This document shows positions 22,566-35,080 of a stretch of 64,000 nt of DNA, in pieces. How positions within the stretch are numbered: the stretch's first letter is position 1; each line of letters begins with the position of its first letter. A program made the translations under genes and the position numbers. Origin of the DNA: Plectrocnemia conspersa (lineage: Eukaryota > Arthropoda > Insecta > Trichoptera > Polycentropodidae). Location of the stretch: contig VTFK01000152.1 in the NCBI GenBank assembly GCA_009617715.1, forward strand, positions 2,728,001 through 2,792,000, given 5' to 3'. The notes below the pieces were generated by a model. It did no database searches, was not told the DNA's origin, and saw only the letters and a list, made by a program, of their open reading frames with translations.

Positions 22566-23320
22566 ACAATGATATATTACTGTGTAAAAAATAAGCAGAC
22601 GACATGAATCGCACATTAAATTGAATTATTGTGCAATGAATAATCAAAATGATGGGCAATAAAAGAAAAATGTCAATCATAAACTTTTTAGAGAAACACG
22701 TAATGTATATTTATCAAAACAAATCAAAATGTATTATTGATTATTAAAAATAATACGTCATGTTTATATTTAATCTAACATTTTGTTGTAAGACAGGCTC
22801 GCATTAAAATTGAATTGAATTAAAAATAAAATTGTTTTTTGTGTACAACCGTCCCCCGAGTATGCCGTGCGTATTTTTTGCAAAGACACGTATTTTAATT
22901 TTGTTTAAACTGCAAACGTTTGAGGATGCCAAAACCAAATGTGTCTTTAAACTCACATTGTAAAACAATACTTTTGGACTGTTAAATAGGGATTTCCGTT
23001 CTGGAAATTGGTTTGCGAAATATCCGTTTTTAAATATTTCATCTTGAAAATTGTGAGATATATATTTCATATGAAGAAACCAAATATTAAAATGACCTGT
23101 TAAAATATCGGGGCATTCGGCTATTTTAAAAACCCAGAACTCAATCAACAACTACTAAGTAGTGAGACCCCAGTCTGTAAATCAGTGATATCTATTTTAT
23201 GTAGTATGAACAAATATTATGTACGCTACGCTACCACATACACAATATAAATATTTTGGGAATTTTATTATGAAAGGGTTATTTTTTGTCACAAACACCA
23301 TATTTACCCAGCAATTAAAA
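22566..23320. other. mixed stretch with an unrecognised minus-strand open frame
   Basis: The minus strand is open from 23,151 to 22,804 (about 115 codons), unusually long for this AT-rich DNA. The translation shows no domain I recognise, and there is no splice or promoter support. It may be a decayed transposon segment or chance. Confidence 0.3.
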
Positions 23321-23840
23321 TTTCCATCTTACCGCTTCCGTTTCGGCGCAATAATTTAATTAGGTCCAATTATTTTTTATTATACATTTATGTGTTTAGC
23401 GTATTTAGTTTCATTGCCGGCGCGAAAGCCCTTTTGGAAATTACGCGAATGCCCGTGAGTATGAAAGACCTCATTTGGCGGGCCGAAGTGGCCGGAAAAA
23501 CACGAAACGGTAGGGAGTGGAGGGCGGAACCGCTTCCGGCTAGTAAACCGGAAGTGAAGCAAAGGGACACAGTGACACTGCACTTTATGGCCCTTGTTTA
23601 TGATCTTTGTTCGTTTATAGTGCGCGAGGGGAAAGCGGGGAGTAATGAAACGGCCTCCTTGCTCGCTCAAACATGTAAATGAAATTGTGATGAAAAAGTA
23701 ATGATGATACTCTCACTTTCGCAGGAAAACGCTTCGCCCGTGGAGCGATTTAGTTTTTGCTTATTTTTAATGCGAATCAAATCTGGCCCAGTCACGAAAA
23801 ATTTCTCCATTGTATTATATATTTTTCCGAGAAAATTATG
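23321..23840. promoter_or_regulatory. candidate regulatory island 6
   Basis: This is one of the most GC-balanced islands of the window, with three long overlapping open frames on both strands (23,380-23,682). That is a sign of low stop density rather than of coding. It carries TTTAATTAG at about 23,355 and TTTATGG at 23,584-23,590. No splice-bounded exon fits. Deep conservation would be expected if this is a developmental enhancer. Confidence 0.35.
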
Positions 23841-24773
23841 ATTACAGTTGATCGATGCGCAGCAGTACTTTGTAATTTGTGTTCTGCAAAAAAATATGGA
23901 AAAAATATTAAAAATGGTTACACTGTTTTCTAAAATCAGGAAAATAAGTAAATAAAAGCATTTTATTGTATGAGTTTAAAACGGGTGAAAAGGCAGCAGA
24001 GGCTGCTTGTAAACTTAACAATGCTTTTAATGTGTATACTGTTGAGAAACGTACGATGTAATTGTAATTCCAAAAATATCGTGCTCGAGCTTGTACAATA
24101 AAACAGCTGGGTAAATAAAAAAGCTTGACAAATAGGTACCGCACGAACTAAATGAAAATCAAAAAATAGCTATATATAAGATTGTTCTGTTCTACTTTTA
24201 CGCAACATAAATGATTTATTTATCGTACGACAAATAGTGGATCCATAATAAAAGTATTGGTTGTTTTGCAACAGAACTAAGCTAATAACGCTGGCAGTTC
24301 ATTATAAAAATTCCCAGTATTGGTTTCAAACGTAATATACAAAAAATATTAAAATATAGATCAAGCAATTAATACATATTTTTCATATTTAAAATAAAAG
24401 TATTTTAGAAATAAAAATATGACTTAACGAAAATTGCTGTGAAAATTTGTAAGATAAAAAATGAAACAAAGTACTCAAAAGGTATACAACCGCTCAAAAA
24501 TTCATTAATTTACTTATTGAAGTCATTCTCGTTTATTTATTGACATTTTTATTTATACAATTCTTTTTGGGCGTGAATAATTAGACAGATAATAAAAATT
24601 CCTTTACAAATGTTTTCAATACAATTTCCGCTTTTTTTAATTTTGTTTTACATAAAACGAAATATTTTTTTGATAGAAAAAATTCTTTCATTGATGTTGT
24701 CCTTTACAAACAAAATAAAATTTCTTTGAAATATAATCTACAATATAAGTAGGAAGCATAGACTCGTAAGTAG
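23841..24773. other. AT-rich stretch
   Basis: No gene or recognised repeat is seen. The minus-strand open frame 23,908-24,144 has no family signature. Confidence 0.4.
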
Positions 24774-25020
24774 AGATTGCAATACCGATAACACCGGTAT
24801 TGTGGCCAAAATTAAGTTGCGATACTATCGGTATTACAAAATAAAACACCAATAGTAACTAAAATTGTTTTTTTAATCTGTACATCTTGTTTGTTGAAAA
24901 CGACGATGACCAAATTGCTTGAGAGCAAAAGCGTAAAATAAAAATGTGGTTATTGTATTAGGTTAAATTAAGTAGAATAATATTTTCACTTTTAGTCAAA
25001 AAGAGCCGAAACATCAGCCC
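24774..25020 (+). mobile_element. possible hAT element terminus
   Basis: TAGAGATTGCAATACCGATA followed by ACCGGTATTG resembles the CAGAGATTGCAATACCGG type of hAT terminal region found in arthropods. The matching 3' end was not found, and no transposase is seen. The assignment is from remembered end consensus only. Confidence 0.3.
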
Positions 25021-25914
25021 ACCCCTACATATGCAAAAAAAACCACCGGCCGATATTTAATACTATGTTCGATATTTTTTAAAATGAATACGTTTGCTTT
25101 ATCTCTGGCTAATTTAACGGTTTCTAGCAATTCCTAGTAATTATTTTATTTAAGAGAAAAGTGACCGCGCCATTTTTATATGATAGGGATGGCTGGCGAA
25201 GTGAAAACAAAAGCAGATATTGCATACGCGAATTTTTTTTTACTATTTGAACATTTTTATCTCCCTTCAGACATATTTTTACCTAAATTTTAAATGAAAT
25301 ATGCTTCACTAAATATCGGTTTTAAATATTAGAAATAATTATATTATATTATATTACAGAATATTTAATTATATATATTAAAAAAAAAACTTTTTCATTG
25401 AAAAATATTGTAGCTATTTTTTCTGTTACCAACTAAAATTAGGTTGTAATAGACTAAAAATAAGTTAAATTAAACTAAATTGATATTTTTTTTACTGTTG
25501 TAACAACTAAAAATTATTGATTTTTATTACCCCACATCATTAAAAGTACACAAAAAAAGTTTCAACTTTTTAAAAAATACATATATATAACATAATTCAT
25601 TTTAAAATGCAAAAAATGCATATATTAGGCTAAAAGGGTTATGCAGTATTTATGTTTTTTATATTTTAATATTTACATAAACATTTACAACTCAAATCAA
25701 ATCAATTATTAGTAGAAATAAATAAGCATACGAGAGATAATAATAGAAAATAAATATTATTGCGATATTCTGAAATTAATATTAAATTTGCAATAATGAG
25801 AATAAAATAATACAATTAAATCACATTTAATCACAAAAATATTACGGTCATTAGTCATATAAATATGTTTTCAAAAATAAATTATCGTTTCATAGACATT
25901 TTAAGGCAGTATAT
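25021..25914. other. AT-rich stretch
   Basis: Nothing is recognised beyond poly(A) and poly(T) tracts, as near 25,380. Confidence 0.45.
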
Positions 25915-26180
25915 AATTTAACTAGCGTCTATCAGTTTAATTATATTTTCGCTAGTATAAATATATATTCACTGCTGAGTATGTATTTGAAAATAGACTG
26001 AAAAATACACATTCACTGTAACATTTATACAACTAAGTATATAATGATGGGTATGAAAATGTATATAATATTAGGAAAAGCTAAAATTATATAGTTTTAC
26101 TAGCACTTGTCAGATAAATGATATTTTCACTGGTAAAAATAGATATCTAACCGGTGACAATTTATTTTGATATGATTTCA
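25915..26180 (-). repeat. inverted copies of the X-flank motif
   Basis: On the minus strand the 25,915-25,960 segment reads TATACTAGCGAAAATATAAT then AAACTGATAGACGCTAG, close to the start of the X module at 56,955-56,995 and 36,640-36,675. A second, weaker version lies at 26,098-26,160. Only the outer part of X is present. Confidence 0.5.
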
Positions 26181-26580
26181 CTAATATGACATATTTTTAA
26201 AAATATTTTAAATATAATATTAAATATCTTTGAGGGATAACCCGAATTTTTTTTTTAATATTTCCCTATTTCCTATCGCCATACATGTACGGTCGTCGAT
26301 CTTTCAATTTTGAGGTACTTTAGGTAGTTATATAATTACATATATAACTGAAGAAAAGAGAAATAAAAATATTATATTTATATAATATTTTTTAATTTTA
26401 TTTAACATAAATTAACGAGTACGAAATAAATAAACCTAACAAAAAATATTTTATAAAAAATATTAAGAGCCTTTGAATTGATATAAAAACATCATAAATA
26501 TATTATAAAAAATATGTAAAATAAATTAACGAAATTTAATAATAGATTTAACGAAAATTTAATAATAGATTAAATTAAAA

Positions 26581-27270
26581 CATGTTTCTAAGGATAGTTT
26601 GCGAATCTGCAACTGGATATAATTGCAGTTTCAAACTATATTCGGGAACAGGAATACCATTAGAAATCACGGAATCGATGAAAAATTACGTAAATAAATG
26701 GATCTTCTGTTTATGAATTATTTTTATAATAGCCTAAAAATTAGAAATTGTGTACTAATTAAAAAAGTTTGAATTTGTGAAACATTCAGAGTAAAAAGAA
26801 ACATACCCGAAAAATAAATTTATTTCAGTCAAAACGGTGTCGAATATTTCAGTATTATCAATTGTGGAAATTATCTGAACGATACGCTTTTTCAGTGTGT
26901 TTCAAATCTATTTCACCTTTTTTCAAAAAAATTGAAAATATAATTTTAACTTTAAAAATAAAATTTTGACTGAAAAATAATAATGCATACCTAAATGCAT
27001 CATCGAATAAAATAATATCCGGTTTATAGGAAATGTACAGCAAAGAAATATACGGCAAAATCTGCATTGTATTTATTCAATTGCGCTTTGTGTTTTTAAA
27101 AATCTGAACCCTGATAATAAAATAAGATTTAACGGATTTATGTTGAATTTTGCAATAAATTGGATGACTAAAACAGAAGGATAACCAAATAATGATGATT
27201 TTTAATATCAAGCAGTTTTCGCAACCCATCAACACAGAGATTTTCCAGTAATTTACGACAGCACCAGTTA
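26581..27270 (+). pseudogene. piggyBac-type transposase relic
   Basis: Translating across frame breaks gives, in family order, CESATGYNCSFKLYSGTG, then a FM-N-Y-FYNS block that stands for the FMDNFYNSP region, then CETFRVKRNIPEK (for CGTLR.NRK.IP), YPVYRKC with ALYLFNCALCVFKNLNPDNK (for the transmembrane-like ALxNxFILYK region) and finally HRDFPVI (for RHFP..I). The Asp of the DNFYNS motif reads Asn here, and many stops and shifts are present. The first catalytic Asp region is missing. No TTAA-flanked ends were found. It covers roughly the C-terminal half of a ~580-residue transposase. Confidence 0.7.
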
Positions 27271-28570
27271 GTAAAAAAATCAATGAGCTATAAACGACTT
27301 CAAAGAAAACAGCAAAGTTTATTTAAAACAAAAATAGAAGTGAAACAACGGTTTTCAGTAACGGTCATTTTTTTTAATTACATGTTTTATATATTATTTT
27401 ATGGTATTAATATTGTGTTTGCAATAGTTTTAAGTAAGTAAACTTGAAAGAGGAGAATCCTACTCATGGTCAAAAAACATTCCGTAAAATATTAACCGTT
27501 AGATAAAAAACATACCTTTATTTGTCCCTTTTCTGGGGGTAGACACCTTAAACTGACCGTTACAGTATATTTGTAAACAAATGAAAACAAAGGAATAAAT
27601 AAAAACAATAGAAGTGAAAAAACATACACATAGTACGTGTAAGCGTTCGTGATAGATATACAGAATATCGCTTAAAAAACATATATTATTTAATTCGAAG
27701 CTTATGTAGTGTAGTGAATAAATAAGCAATAAATATTTACAAGTGCAGTTTCAGTTTTAAAATGTGTGATCGTTATAAAAATAGTGAGATAATAATTTGT
27801 GTAGTGTATTATTGACAAGACAACATAGGAAGGAGGTATTACGTGGTGAGTCAAAATCTTAATTTAAATTTATATTTACTGAGGTTATATCAGCCTAATA
27901 TTTCTGGTATTACTTTATAATTGTTAATATAAAATATCATTTATACGCCGGTATAAAAATTTACGCGTTTCTATGACGATATAAAATATTATTATTCGTA
28001 TTTAGATGTATTTATATACATACATATATTATATATGATTTAATATATTTAGAGCCAATTAAGTTGCATTTATTCTAAAATCAAATCTAAATATTATTAT
28101 AAAATACGTTTACATTTTTTTATAAAACTCTGTTATTCAATAACATTTGTAAATCATGGACGGTTCATTATTTTAGTATTCATTGTCTATTCACAAAGCT
28201 TTTAATTTCAGTTTTATAACTTATGATACAAAACTTTATTTATTTTTCAAGTTTTATTTTTGCTTTATAGATTTATTCTATAATAATTCCTGGTTATATT
28301 CTATTTTAAAGTCAAATAAAACGCAAAAATATATTGTATGTTACTGTAGGTTTATATATCATATATAAAAAAAAACTATACCGCGAAATATGGTCCCCGT
28401 ACTGAGTAATCAAAAAGGTTCAATTCTCTCGCACAACAATGCGCAAGCATATATCGTACAAGTTAATGAGTTAGGCTATGCGATATTATTTTATCTAATA
28501 TATCTCTAGCAGATTATTACTGATTTAGGATGTTTGTCAAGCAAGCAAATGCAATTCCAGCACTTCAAAT
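27271..28570. other. AT-rich stretch
   Basis: No gene or recognised repeat is seen. Open frames at 27,499-27,729 (minus) and 28,183-28,368 (plus) are Phe/Tyr/Ile-rich, as AT-rich DNA gives by chance. Confidence 0.45.
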
Positions 28571-28574
28571 CGAA

Positions 28575-29148
28575 TGAAGCATATCTAAACCAAATTTTGC
28601 CCAATATGAGAGCGCAAAAAACAAAATTGTCCCTTCTCAGAAGTAAAAAATTCACGTCAAAAATAATAAAATCGTGCCATTGCCGTTGTAGTGGGTACGC
28701 TCAGTAAGCTAACGTTCAAACTATGATTCTTCTAATTATATTTCAAATTAAATAAGGAACATATAAACAAAATTTTTCTCAATAGAAAAGCGCAAAAAAA
28801 TTATCGATTCTCAGAAGTCAAAAATTTACGTCAAAAGCAATAAAATCGTGCCGTCGCTGTTGTAGTGGATACGCTCAATAAGCTAACGTTCATACTTTGA
28901 TTCGTATAATAATATTGCAAATTAAATAAGGAACATAAAAACCGAATTTTGACCAATAGGAAAGCGCAAAAAACAATTATCTCTTCTCAGAAGGATTCAC
29001 GTCAAAAGCAATAAAATGGGAACGTCGGTAACGAGCGTTCCCCACTGCGACGGCGCCGGCCCGATTTTCCTTTTGACGTGAATTTTTGCCTTCTGAGAAG
29101 AGATAATTGTTTTTTGCGCCCTCCTATTGATCAAAAATCCGTTTTGAG
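28575..29148. repeat. family B array: two left half units plus hairpin B4
   Basis: Half units begin at about 28,575 and 28,758, and the hairpin B4 runs from 28,930 to 29,148. The GTCAAAA block recurs at 28,657, 28,831 and 29,002, a period of 171-174 bp. The last unit is followed, around a centre near 29,040, by a right arm in the opposite orientation. Direct tandem units meeting an inverted partner is the arrangement of foldback elements. Confidence 0.8.
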
Positions 29149-29149
29149 T

Positions 29150-30345
29150 ATACTTTAATCAGCCCTTTTATATTGTAAGTCCACAGTAAAATCGATAAGC
29201 ATCGCTATCATATTTTTTAAAAATGGTGTAATGTTGAAATGCAGACAAACTATAGAGCAATATGTGAGATGCGACGTCTGTCCGCTTATTTTTTCATTAG
29301 TTGACTTAGTTTGTATTTTTTACTAATGAAAGTTCTAAAACTATAATTATTTTTAAAGCTTTCATTAGGTTAGGTTTGGGTTTTAACAGAAAATGGACAT
29401 TTCGTTTTTTTTTTTAATTATAAGCCGCGAAAACTCTTAAACAGTGAGCTTTAGTCTTGAAAATTGCACAGTTAATTTTTTTTAAATCACAGCTAAGGTG
29501 TTTCCATTATAAGCTATGAAACTTTTAAATATAAATTCAACTGGTACAAATATTCCGGTAGGTGTCGGCTTTTTTAATTACAAAAGTACCAAAAAACTCT
29601 CGAGCAGTAAGCTCAAACGTCTTGAAAATTGTACATTTTATTTTGAATAGACTTTTTCAAATAAAGCAATTGTTTTAGAAACGTTGTTTTTATCATCAGT
29701 TATCAACCATTAAAATATCCATTGAAGTTTTAAGAAAGCCGCTAAAGTTTCTGTAACGTTAAAAAAAGTTAAGAGGAATAAAACGCTAAAGTAACGCAAT
29801 ATTTATTAAAAATAAAAAATGCATGATCAATATTTTTAATAAAAAAAAAAACTATCGAATAGTGAGCTCTGATGTCTTGAAAATTTCACATTTTGTGACT
29901 AGAGTTTTAAAGGATCACAGCTGTTTTTAGCTACGTGTTTTATATAATGAGCCATAGAGAATTTTTATATATAATATATTTCACTAATAAAATTATTTTT
30001 ATACCATTCGGTTTTGGCAATCTTTTAATTTATGAAGCAGCAAAAACTCTAAGGCAGTGAACTAGTCTTTTAAAGTTGCATAGTTTATTTCGACGAGTGT
30101 TTCCATTATCAGTTATAAAGGCAAAAATGATCCAAAATGTTTTAGTAGAGCTTTAGAAAAAAAAGGCACTAAGGTAACTCAATATTGCGTAGAATTAAAT
30201 ATTTGCAAGATAATGTTTTTCTTCCTTGGTTTTTTCACAATCTATGAAAAAAAAAAAAACTCGCAAACTGTGAGCTATGGCGTCTTGAAATTGTTAAGTT
30301 AGCCAGGCGTATTTATTTTTATAGCTTTAAACTTATTATATTTTA
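29150..30345 (-). repeat. modules X and Y in reverse, Y in five degenerate tandem units
   Basis: The part 29,150-29,400 is the reverse complement of module X (GAGCAATATGTGAGATGCGA; the AGGTTAGGTTTGGG stretch). From about 29,410 a degenerate tandem repeat follows. It is marked by AAAACTCT..AGTGAGCT..GTCTTGAAAATT with the GTCTT block at about 29,454, 29,619, 29,873, 30,065 and 30,281, i.e. irregular spacing of 165-254 bp. Read on the minus strand these units match module Y at 37.2-37.5 and 57.55-57.87 kb. It is non-coding. Confidence 0.65.
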
Positions 30346-30870
30346 TTTTTTTACTTGCGTACGATTTCTGGTAGCTTTGCGTCACGTGATATTCAAGTGG
30401 AGTTCTAAGATCGAGTTGAATTTTTGGATTCCGCACTGCTTCTGAGCTGGACCTTGTCTGACGTGAAATGGAAAGCTGCCGCTTTCTTAATACTCGTCTC
30501 AGTCTATATTTGGCGTAGCTCAGATTGATGCGAGTTCAGCTGAACTTGAATGTGTTCTAATTAGAAAAGAAGTGTTAGGAAAGTCCGGCTTTAACTAAAA
30601 GTGTATTACTGGACAAAAGTAGCTGAAGCTTTAGTATTATTAAATGAGTATGTGGATCCAGGTACTTTCCGTATTCCACCGACTGTTATTTATTATGTAA
30701 ATAGTACTGGTTATTTTACCAATATGCATTCTGATCCACTCGAATATGCAATCGGCACGTGCGTACTTAAAAGTACTATGTGGTATAAATTATTTAATTA
30801 TATGCATATCTCAGAAAATATTTTAAGTGGTTCTTATTTGAACAACAAAACAATACAGGATTTTTAGAGC
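30346..30870 (+). other. unassigned segment with an 88-codon open frame
   Basis: After a balanced 200-bp patch the plus strand is open from 30,601 to 30,867. The translation begins YYWTKVAEALVLLNEYV, includes RIPPTVIYYVNSTGYF, and starts at a GTG, not an ATG. Amino-acid composition looks more protein-like than most frames in the window. No family is recognised, and no splice sites or second copy support it. It may be a decayed mobile-element gene or chance. Confidence 0.25.
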
Positions 30871-31079
30871 AGGTAATGAACATTGTATTTGAACGTCCTT
30901 GAAAATGAACAGACCGTACTTAGAAATATTACCAAATTTCTATTAAGATTCTTTTTGAGTATACAATGTATACGGCCGCTTAACTCCTATACATTTACGA
31001 GTCATTTAATAGTTTAAGTATGCTAAATAATAAGTAATAAATTCGCAAAAGTACCCCATTCCGAATAAAAACGTTTAGT

Positions 31080-31520
31080 TAACTATATGAAAAACTAACT
31101 TAACCGGCCAATTCGTATTCAGAAACGAACGCATGAGCTCCACATACACACACACAAAAGATTTCTTTTGCGTAATTGCACATAAATAACGCAGATAAAT
31201 TGCCCGTGCATGATCGGAGCAATTTTCCTGTGTGATTTGTGGACATATTTTAAATGCTATTTCACTTGAGTTTAATCAAAGTATCGGCGGTAGGAAATGC
31301 GTCCCGATCACGAAAATTAATAAGAAACCCCCGACCCAATTAGAAGTTGAGGCATGTTTATGAAAATTCGGGAAATGTACAAAAATAAAAATCGAAAGCA
31401 TCACGCGAACGGAGAACGGCAGTAATTGTAGTCAAGTTAATGTAAATTATCATAAAACACATTTAACGAGCATAAATTTTACTCTTTACGCGCGGGACGC
31501 ATGAACTGTGCCTTTTTCAG
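31080..31520. promoter_or_regulatory. candidate regulatory island 7
   Basis: Balanced composition without coding character. ACATAAATAACG, CCCAATTAG and GAAAATTAAT motifs are dispersed. Regulatory function is inferred from composition. Confidence 0.3.
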
Positions 31521-32110
31521 TATTTGGGAAACACACTCGTACATTTTGTATATATAAATATATATAAATATGCTAAAATGTTTTTTTCTTTATATCTAAA
31601 TGAATTCTGCGACTGGAATGCTCGTAATACATTTTTGCTCATTCTGAAGGCAGATTTATATTTTTTTAAGGCGTCGTAAAATACACGTTTTTCAGTCGAT
31701 TTAATTAACTGATGAAATTAATTGAAAATTCCGCGAAAGCTTTATATATTAACAAAATATTCACCTAATGCTCTCATAACTTTGAACGTTTAATTGGTTG
31801 ACCTTTACTCATAGACGGGTCAAAAATTAGTTTTGTTAACGAAAGCTAATTTTAGCTTATTATAAAGAATCGCCTCTATTACACAAATCATCGACTGCCT
31901 GACAGTAAGTAGTTGGCGTGCGAAAGGGCACTGAGTAGCCCCGGGCGTACTAAATTAGTGAAATCGAGCAATCTGCATACATTACGAGCTACGAGAAAGA
32001 AAAAAAAATAACGTAAACTTCGCACAAATTGCCCGCATCGAATGAAGCAGTTTCTTGCCTTTTTCACTCCCCGTGAAGCAAAAGTGCTATAATTAACTAA
32101 AAATACCAAA
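31521..32110. promoter_or_regulatory. weaker island with TAATTAA sites
   Basis: The stretch 31,640-31,860 carries TTTAATTAACTGATGAAATT and other homeodomain-type cores, and 31,880-32,110 is moderately GC-balanced. The minus open frame 31,888-32,109 has no family match. Confidence 0.25.
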
Positions 32111-32595
32111 TTAAGACAAGCACTATAATTTGTGTAATGGGAAAAATATATAATTAGGGCTTTGAATATGTATTAAAACAGCATCGAATCTTTAAAAATA
32201 TCATTTTTTTAATTAGTATTGTTTCTGTTGTAAATATATCGCTCTTATGTAATGATAGTGCAGACAAATAATCAATGTCTGTCAATTACGAATATAAATA
32301 ATTTATCAAATAATAATATTCCTGGTCGTACGAAAAACGACGGTGGCCATTATAATTAGATTTTATAAAATTCAACAGCGCCGTCGCATATGTTGAGGTC
32401 GTGCGTTACCAATAAAACGACAGAATTTAGAATAACAAAAATTAAATCGCAGCCACAGTGTTATCATAAAAAAATATAATTTGCATAAAATAAAATGTGT
32501 TAAATTGTCAGTGAGCTGTTTAAGTCAGTTTAAATGCTACAAGAATAATAAATTTATTAATTTATATTTTTAGAATTACATTAAAATATATATAT
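32111..32595. other. AT-rich stretch
   Basis: Nothing is recognised. Confidence 0.45.
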
Positions 32596-32845
32596 TATAT
32601 AAAACACAAAAAGCACTGGTTTACAGAGTACATTGTCTGGGAGCACATATCCTCACTGACGCGATATTTGTGGATTGTGGATCGCAGTGGCGCAGACTTT
32701 TGTTGAACCTCAAAGGAAGGCCTCACTCGGTGGTGGAGGACACTATTGAGGATCTTCTCTGGAAGATACCATAAATTTAGGCATATACACCTATCTGGTC
32801 CTTTAAGAAGGGCCTTGCTTCGTGTATGAAGCTCAATAGATTATA
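32596..32845. other. unidentified GC-balanced segment
   Basis: A sharp island (TCACTCGGTGGTGGAGGACA, GAAGGGCCTTGCTTCGTG) inside AT-rich DNA. Every frame is broken by stops. It could be a decayed mobile-element fragment; I cannot place it. Confidence 0.25.
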
Positions 32846-33238
32846 AGCAATAAGCATTTTCTGTGAAGTTTGGCATAAATTCCATAAAATATATTGCACA
32901 TAAAATTAATAATGATCACTACTTAGCGACAAGTATTGTGATCATAAGAACACGCTTAGAATCTATAAATATGCGTTAAGACCACAATGGTTTTATTTAT
33001 AAAGGAGCGCCCGGAAGACATATTTCGTAAGAGGTGTGTTTTCAGATGAGATGTGCATTATATACAAAATTCGTCCTAATTGCTCTAAATAGCCTTGACA
33101 TTTGCTCATTTTTTTTAATTTCTTTATACAATTTATGTAGCAATAAGTATTTTTATTACGATTTGGTATGTGAATAAATCTTCCCATTAAATGTATTTCC
33201 ATATGTATTTATACAAAAACTGAGATAAAACGAATAAG
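32846..33238. other. AT-rich stretch before A3
   Basis: No gene or repeat is recognised. The minus frame 32,993-33,202 is not credible. Confidence 0.4.
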
Positions 33239-33951
33239 TCGGTTCAATTTCAGTATGCGCGTAGGCGTCCTATGGTCAACACGCATGTCGAGCGCTACAT
33301 CGTAGTCACGTGGTCAAGTTATAATACCACATGCTTATCGGGGACTTCAACAGATTCTTACTGACATCTTTGAATATTTTAGGGCACCAAAAGGGATTAA
33401 ATATATTTTTGATAGTATATTCTTCTAACAGATATCGTTATTATATTTTTTTTCATATAAAATTAAATAATTAAAAAATAATTAGTGGTACTTGATTTTG
33501 TTAAAAAAAATCGTTTCGAATATCGTCATGTATTTTCCTAGATCGGTTTATATAAATGTCACATCATAACGAATTCTTATTTAGAATCGATAGCGACAAA
33601 TTCTAGGATAGTCACAGATGTGGTGTTCGTATTCTGAAGTATCATTTTTATGCCTTATGGCATTTTGCAAAAGCCGACAAAGATTTTACGTAAATTGAAT
33701 ATTTACGAACGAAAAGTTTTCACTGATATTGTATTGGTGAGTGCCCACAGAAACTTTTATAATTAACAGTAGCGTAATTTTAATAATATGACAATTTAAA
33801 AATTACGATTATTTGGCACATTTTTCGATCGCGCGCAAATATGCCAGCTGTACGTGACGTAAGCCACCGTCCGGACGGCATATGAAATTTGTGGCAGTGT
33901 GGTCGCTTACTCGAAGTCGTAGGTCTCGGCCGACTTCAGTTGTAACTCTTC
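33239..33951 (-). mobile_element. family A element, copy A3, both ends lost
   Basis: From CGGTTCAATTTCAGTATGCG to the subterminal GGCCGACTTCAGTTGTAACT the segment is collinear with A4 and in reverse orientation to A1/A2. The terminal TGCCTGCACT repeats are absent at both ends. It lacks about 250 bp of the GC-rich side. Confidence 0.85.
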
Positions 33952-34285
33952 AACACTTCAACTCCAACTTCAGTTGTAAAACACTGTTTCGTCAAACAGT
34001 TATCGAATTATTATTTCTGTGTGTACAGACAGACTAATGCTTTATTACAGGGAGTTTAATAATACAGTTTAACTTGACTCAATAAGCCATTTTTCCAATC
34101 GTCTGTTAAAAATTAATGAAACGGGTTATATTGAAACTCTCTAAGACACAGATAAATTTAAATAGTTTACAAATAACATATGTCATCAATATTTTTATTC
34201 TAAAAATTAAAATATATTATTATGAAATGTAATAAAATTATAATAAAACAATGAGAATGAAAGTTAATCAAAAACTGATCTGAAT
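33952..34285. other. AT-rich stretch
   Basis: Nothing is recognised after the end of A3. Confidence 0.4.
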
Positions 34286-35080
34286 AAATCCGAACCAGAT
34301 TTTTTTTATGAAGGGCTTAAATCTAGACTAAAGTCGCCCAGGGAACGAAACGAATTGCGAATCGTGGTACGATAAAATAATAATTTGCCCAGGTGAATAT
34401 TATTACGTTTATACCTAAATATATGATTTTATGTGTAGTACGCTCACATAATATAAAAGAGAGCGAGACGAGGCGCTGATAAAGGGAAAAGCAATTACTG
34501 AATAAAAATATATTTCAACTTTTTTAATAAGAGAACTCGGTCCAGCTCTCTGCTTTATGCGAATAAAATTACACTCGAGCGAGAACAGTACATCTTTCTT
34601 TGCGTAAATCGCGTCGATCGATATTCGGTGTGTAATTCTTTATTCGTTTAACTATCTCACCATAATGTTATGCTATTTAATGTTGAGCCCCCGATGTTAA
34701 ATTAATGCCATGACTGATCTAAAATAGTACAGGTAAAAATTGTTATTCTGGGGAAATGAATTAGGGATGACAATTAAAAGCGATAATTTATCGCAGAAAA
34801 TAAAATTCCTTCGGGAGTAAGAAGAGGGAGTCCGGCTTGTGCTTCACCTGCAGGAAAACAAAATTAAGGTCATAAAGTAGGAAATGAGACGTACACGCAA
34901 GGGTGCAAAATTTTTTGACAAACGAGGAACCCAGTGTTGCGACAGGGCGTAATGAAAAAATATCCCCGCAGGCTGTCACGGGAAATTAAAAGCTTTTTCC
35001 TATGTATATGCAGGGGAAAGTCACCATATTTAATTTCGAGCCAATCCAAGCGAATCTCCAATAAAAAAATCGTTGTAGGA
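34286..35080. promoter_or_regulatory. candidate regulatory island 8
   Basis: A long stretch of mixed to balanced composition. Two overlapping minus-strand frames (34,788-35,061) reflect low stop density. There is no splice-bounded exon and no family match. Confidence 0.3.

Noticed and set aside
23380..23682. Three long open frames on both strands
   Set aside because: Overlap on both strands in a GC-balanced island indicates low stop density. No splice borders or family match.
26858..27067. Minus-strand open frame with a KPDIILFDD string
   Set aside because: It is the opposite strand of the piggyBac relic, where the plus-strand frames match the family in order over a longer distance.
28575..29148. 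Regularly spaced repeats considered as a CRISPR array
   Set aside because: The units are ~172 bp and homologous over most of their length, with no short repeat/unique spacer alternation, in a eukaryotic context.
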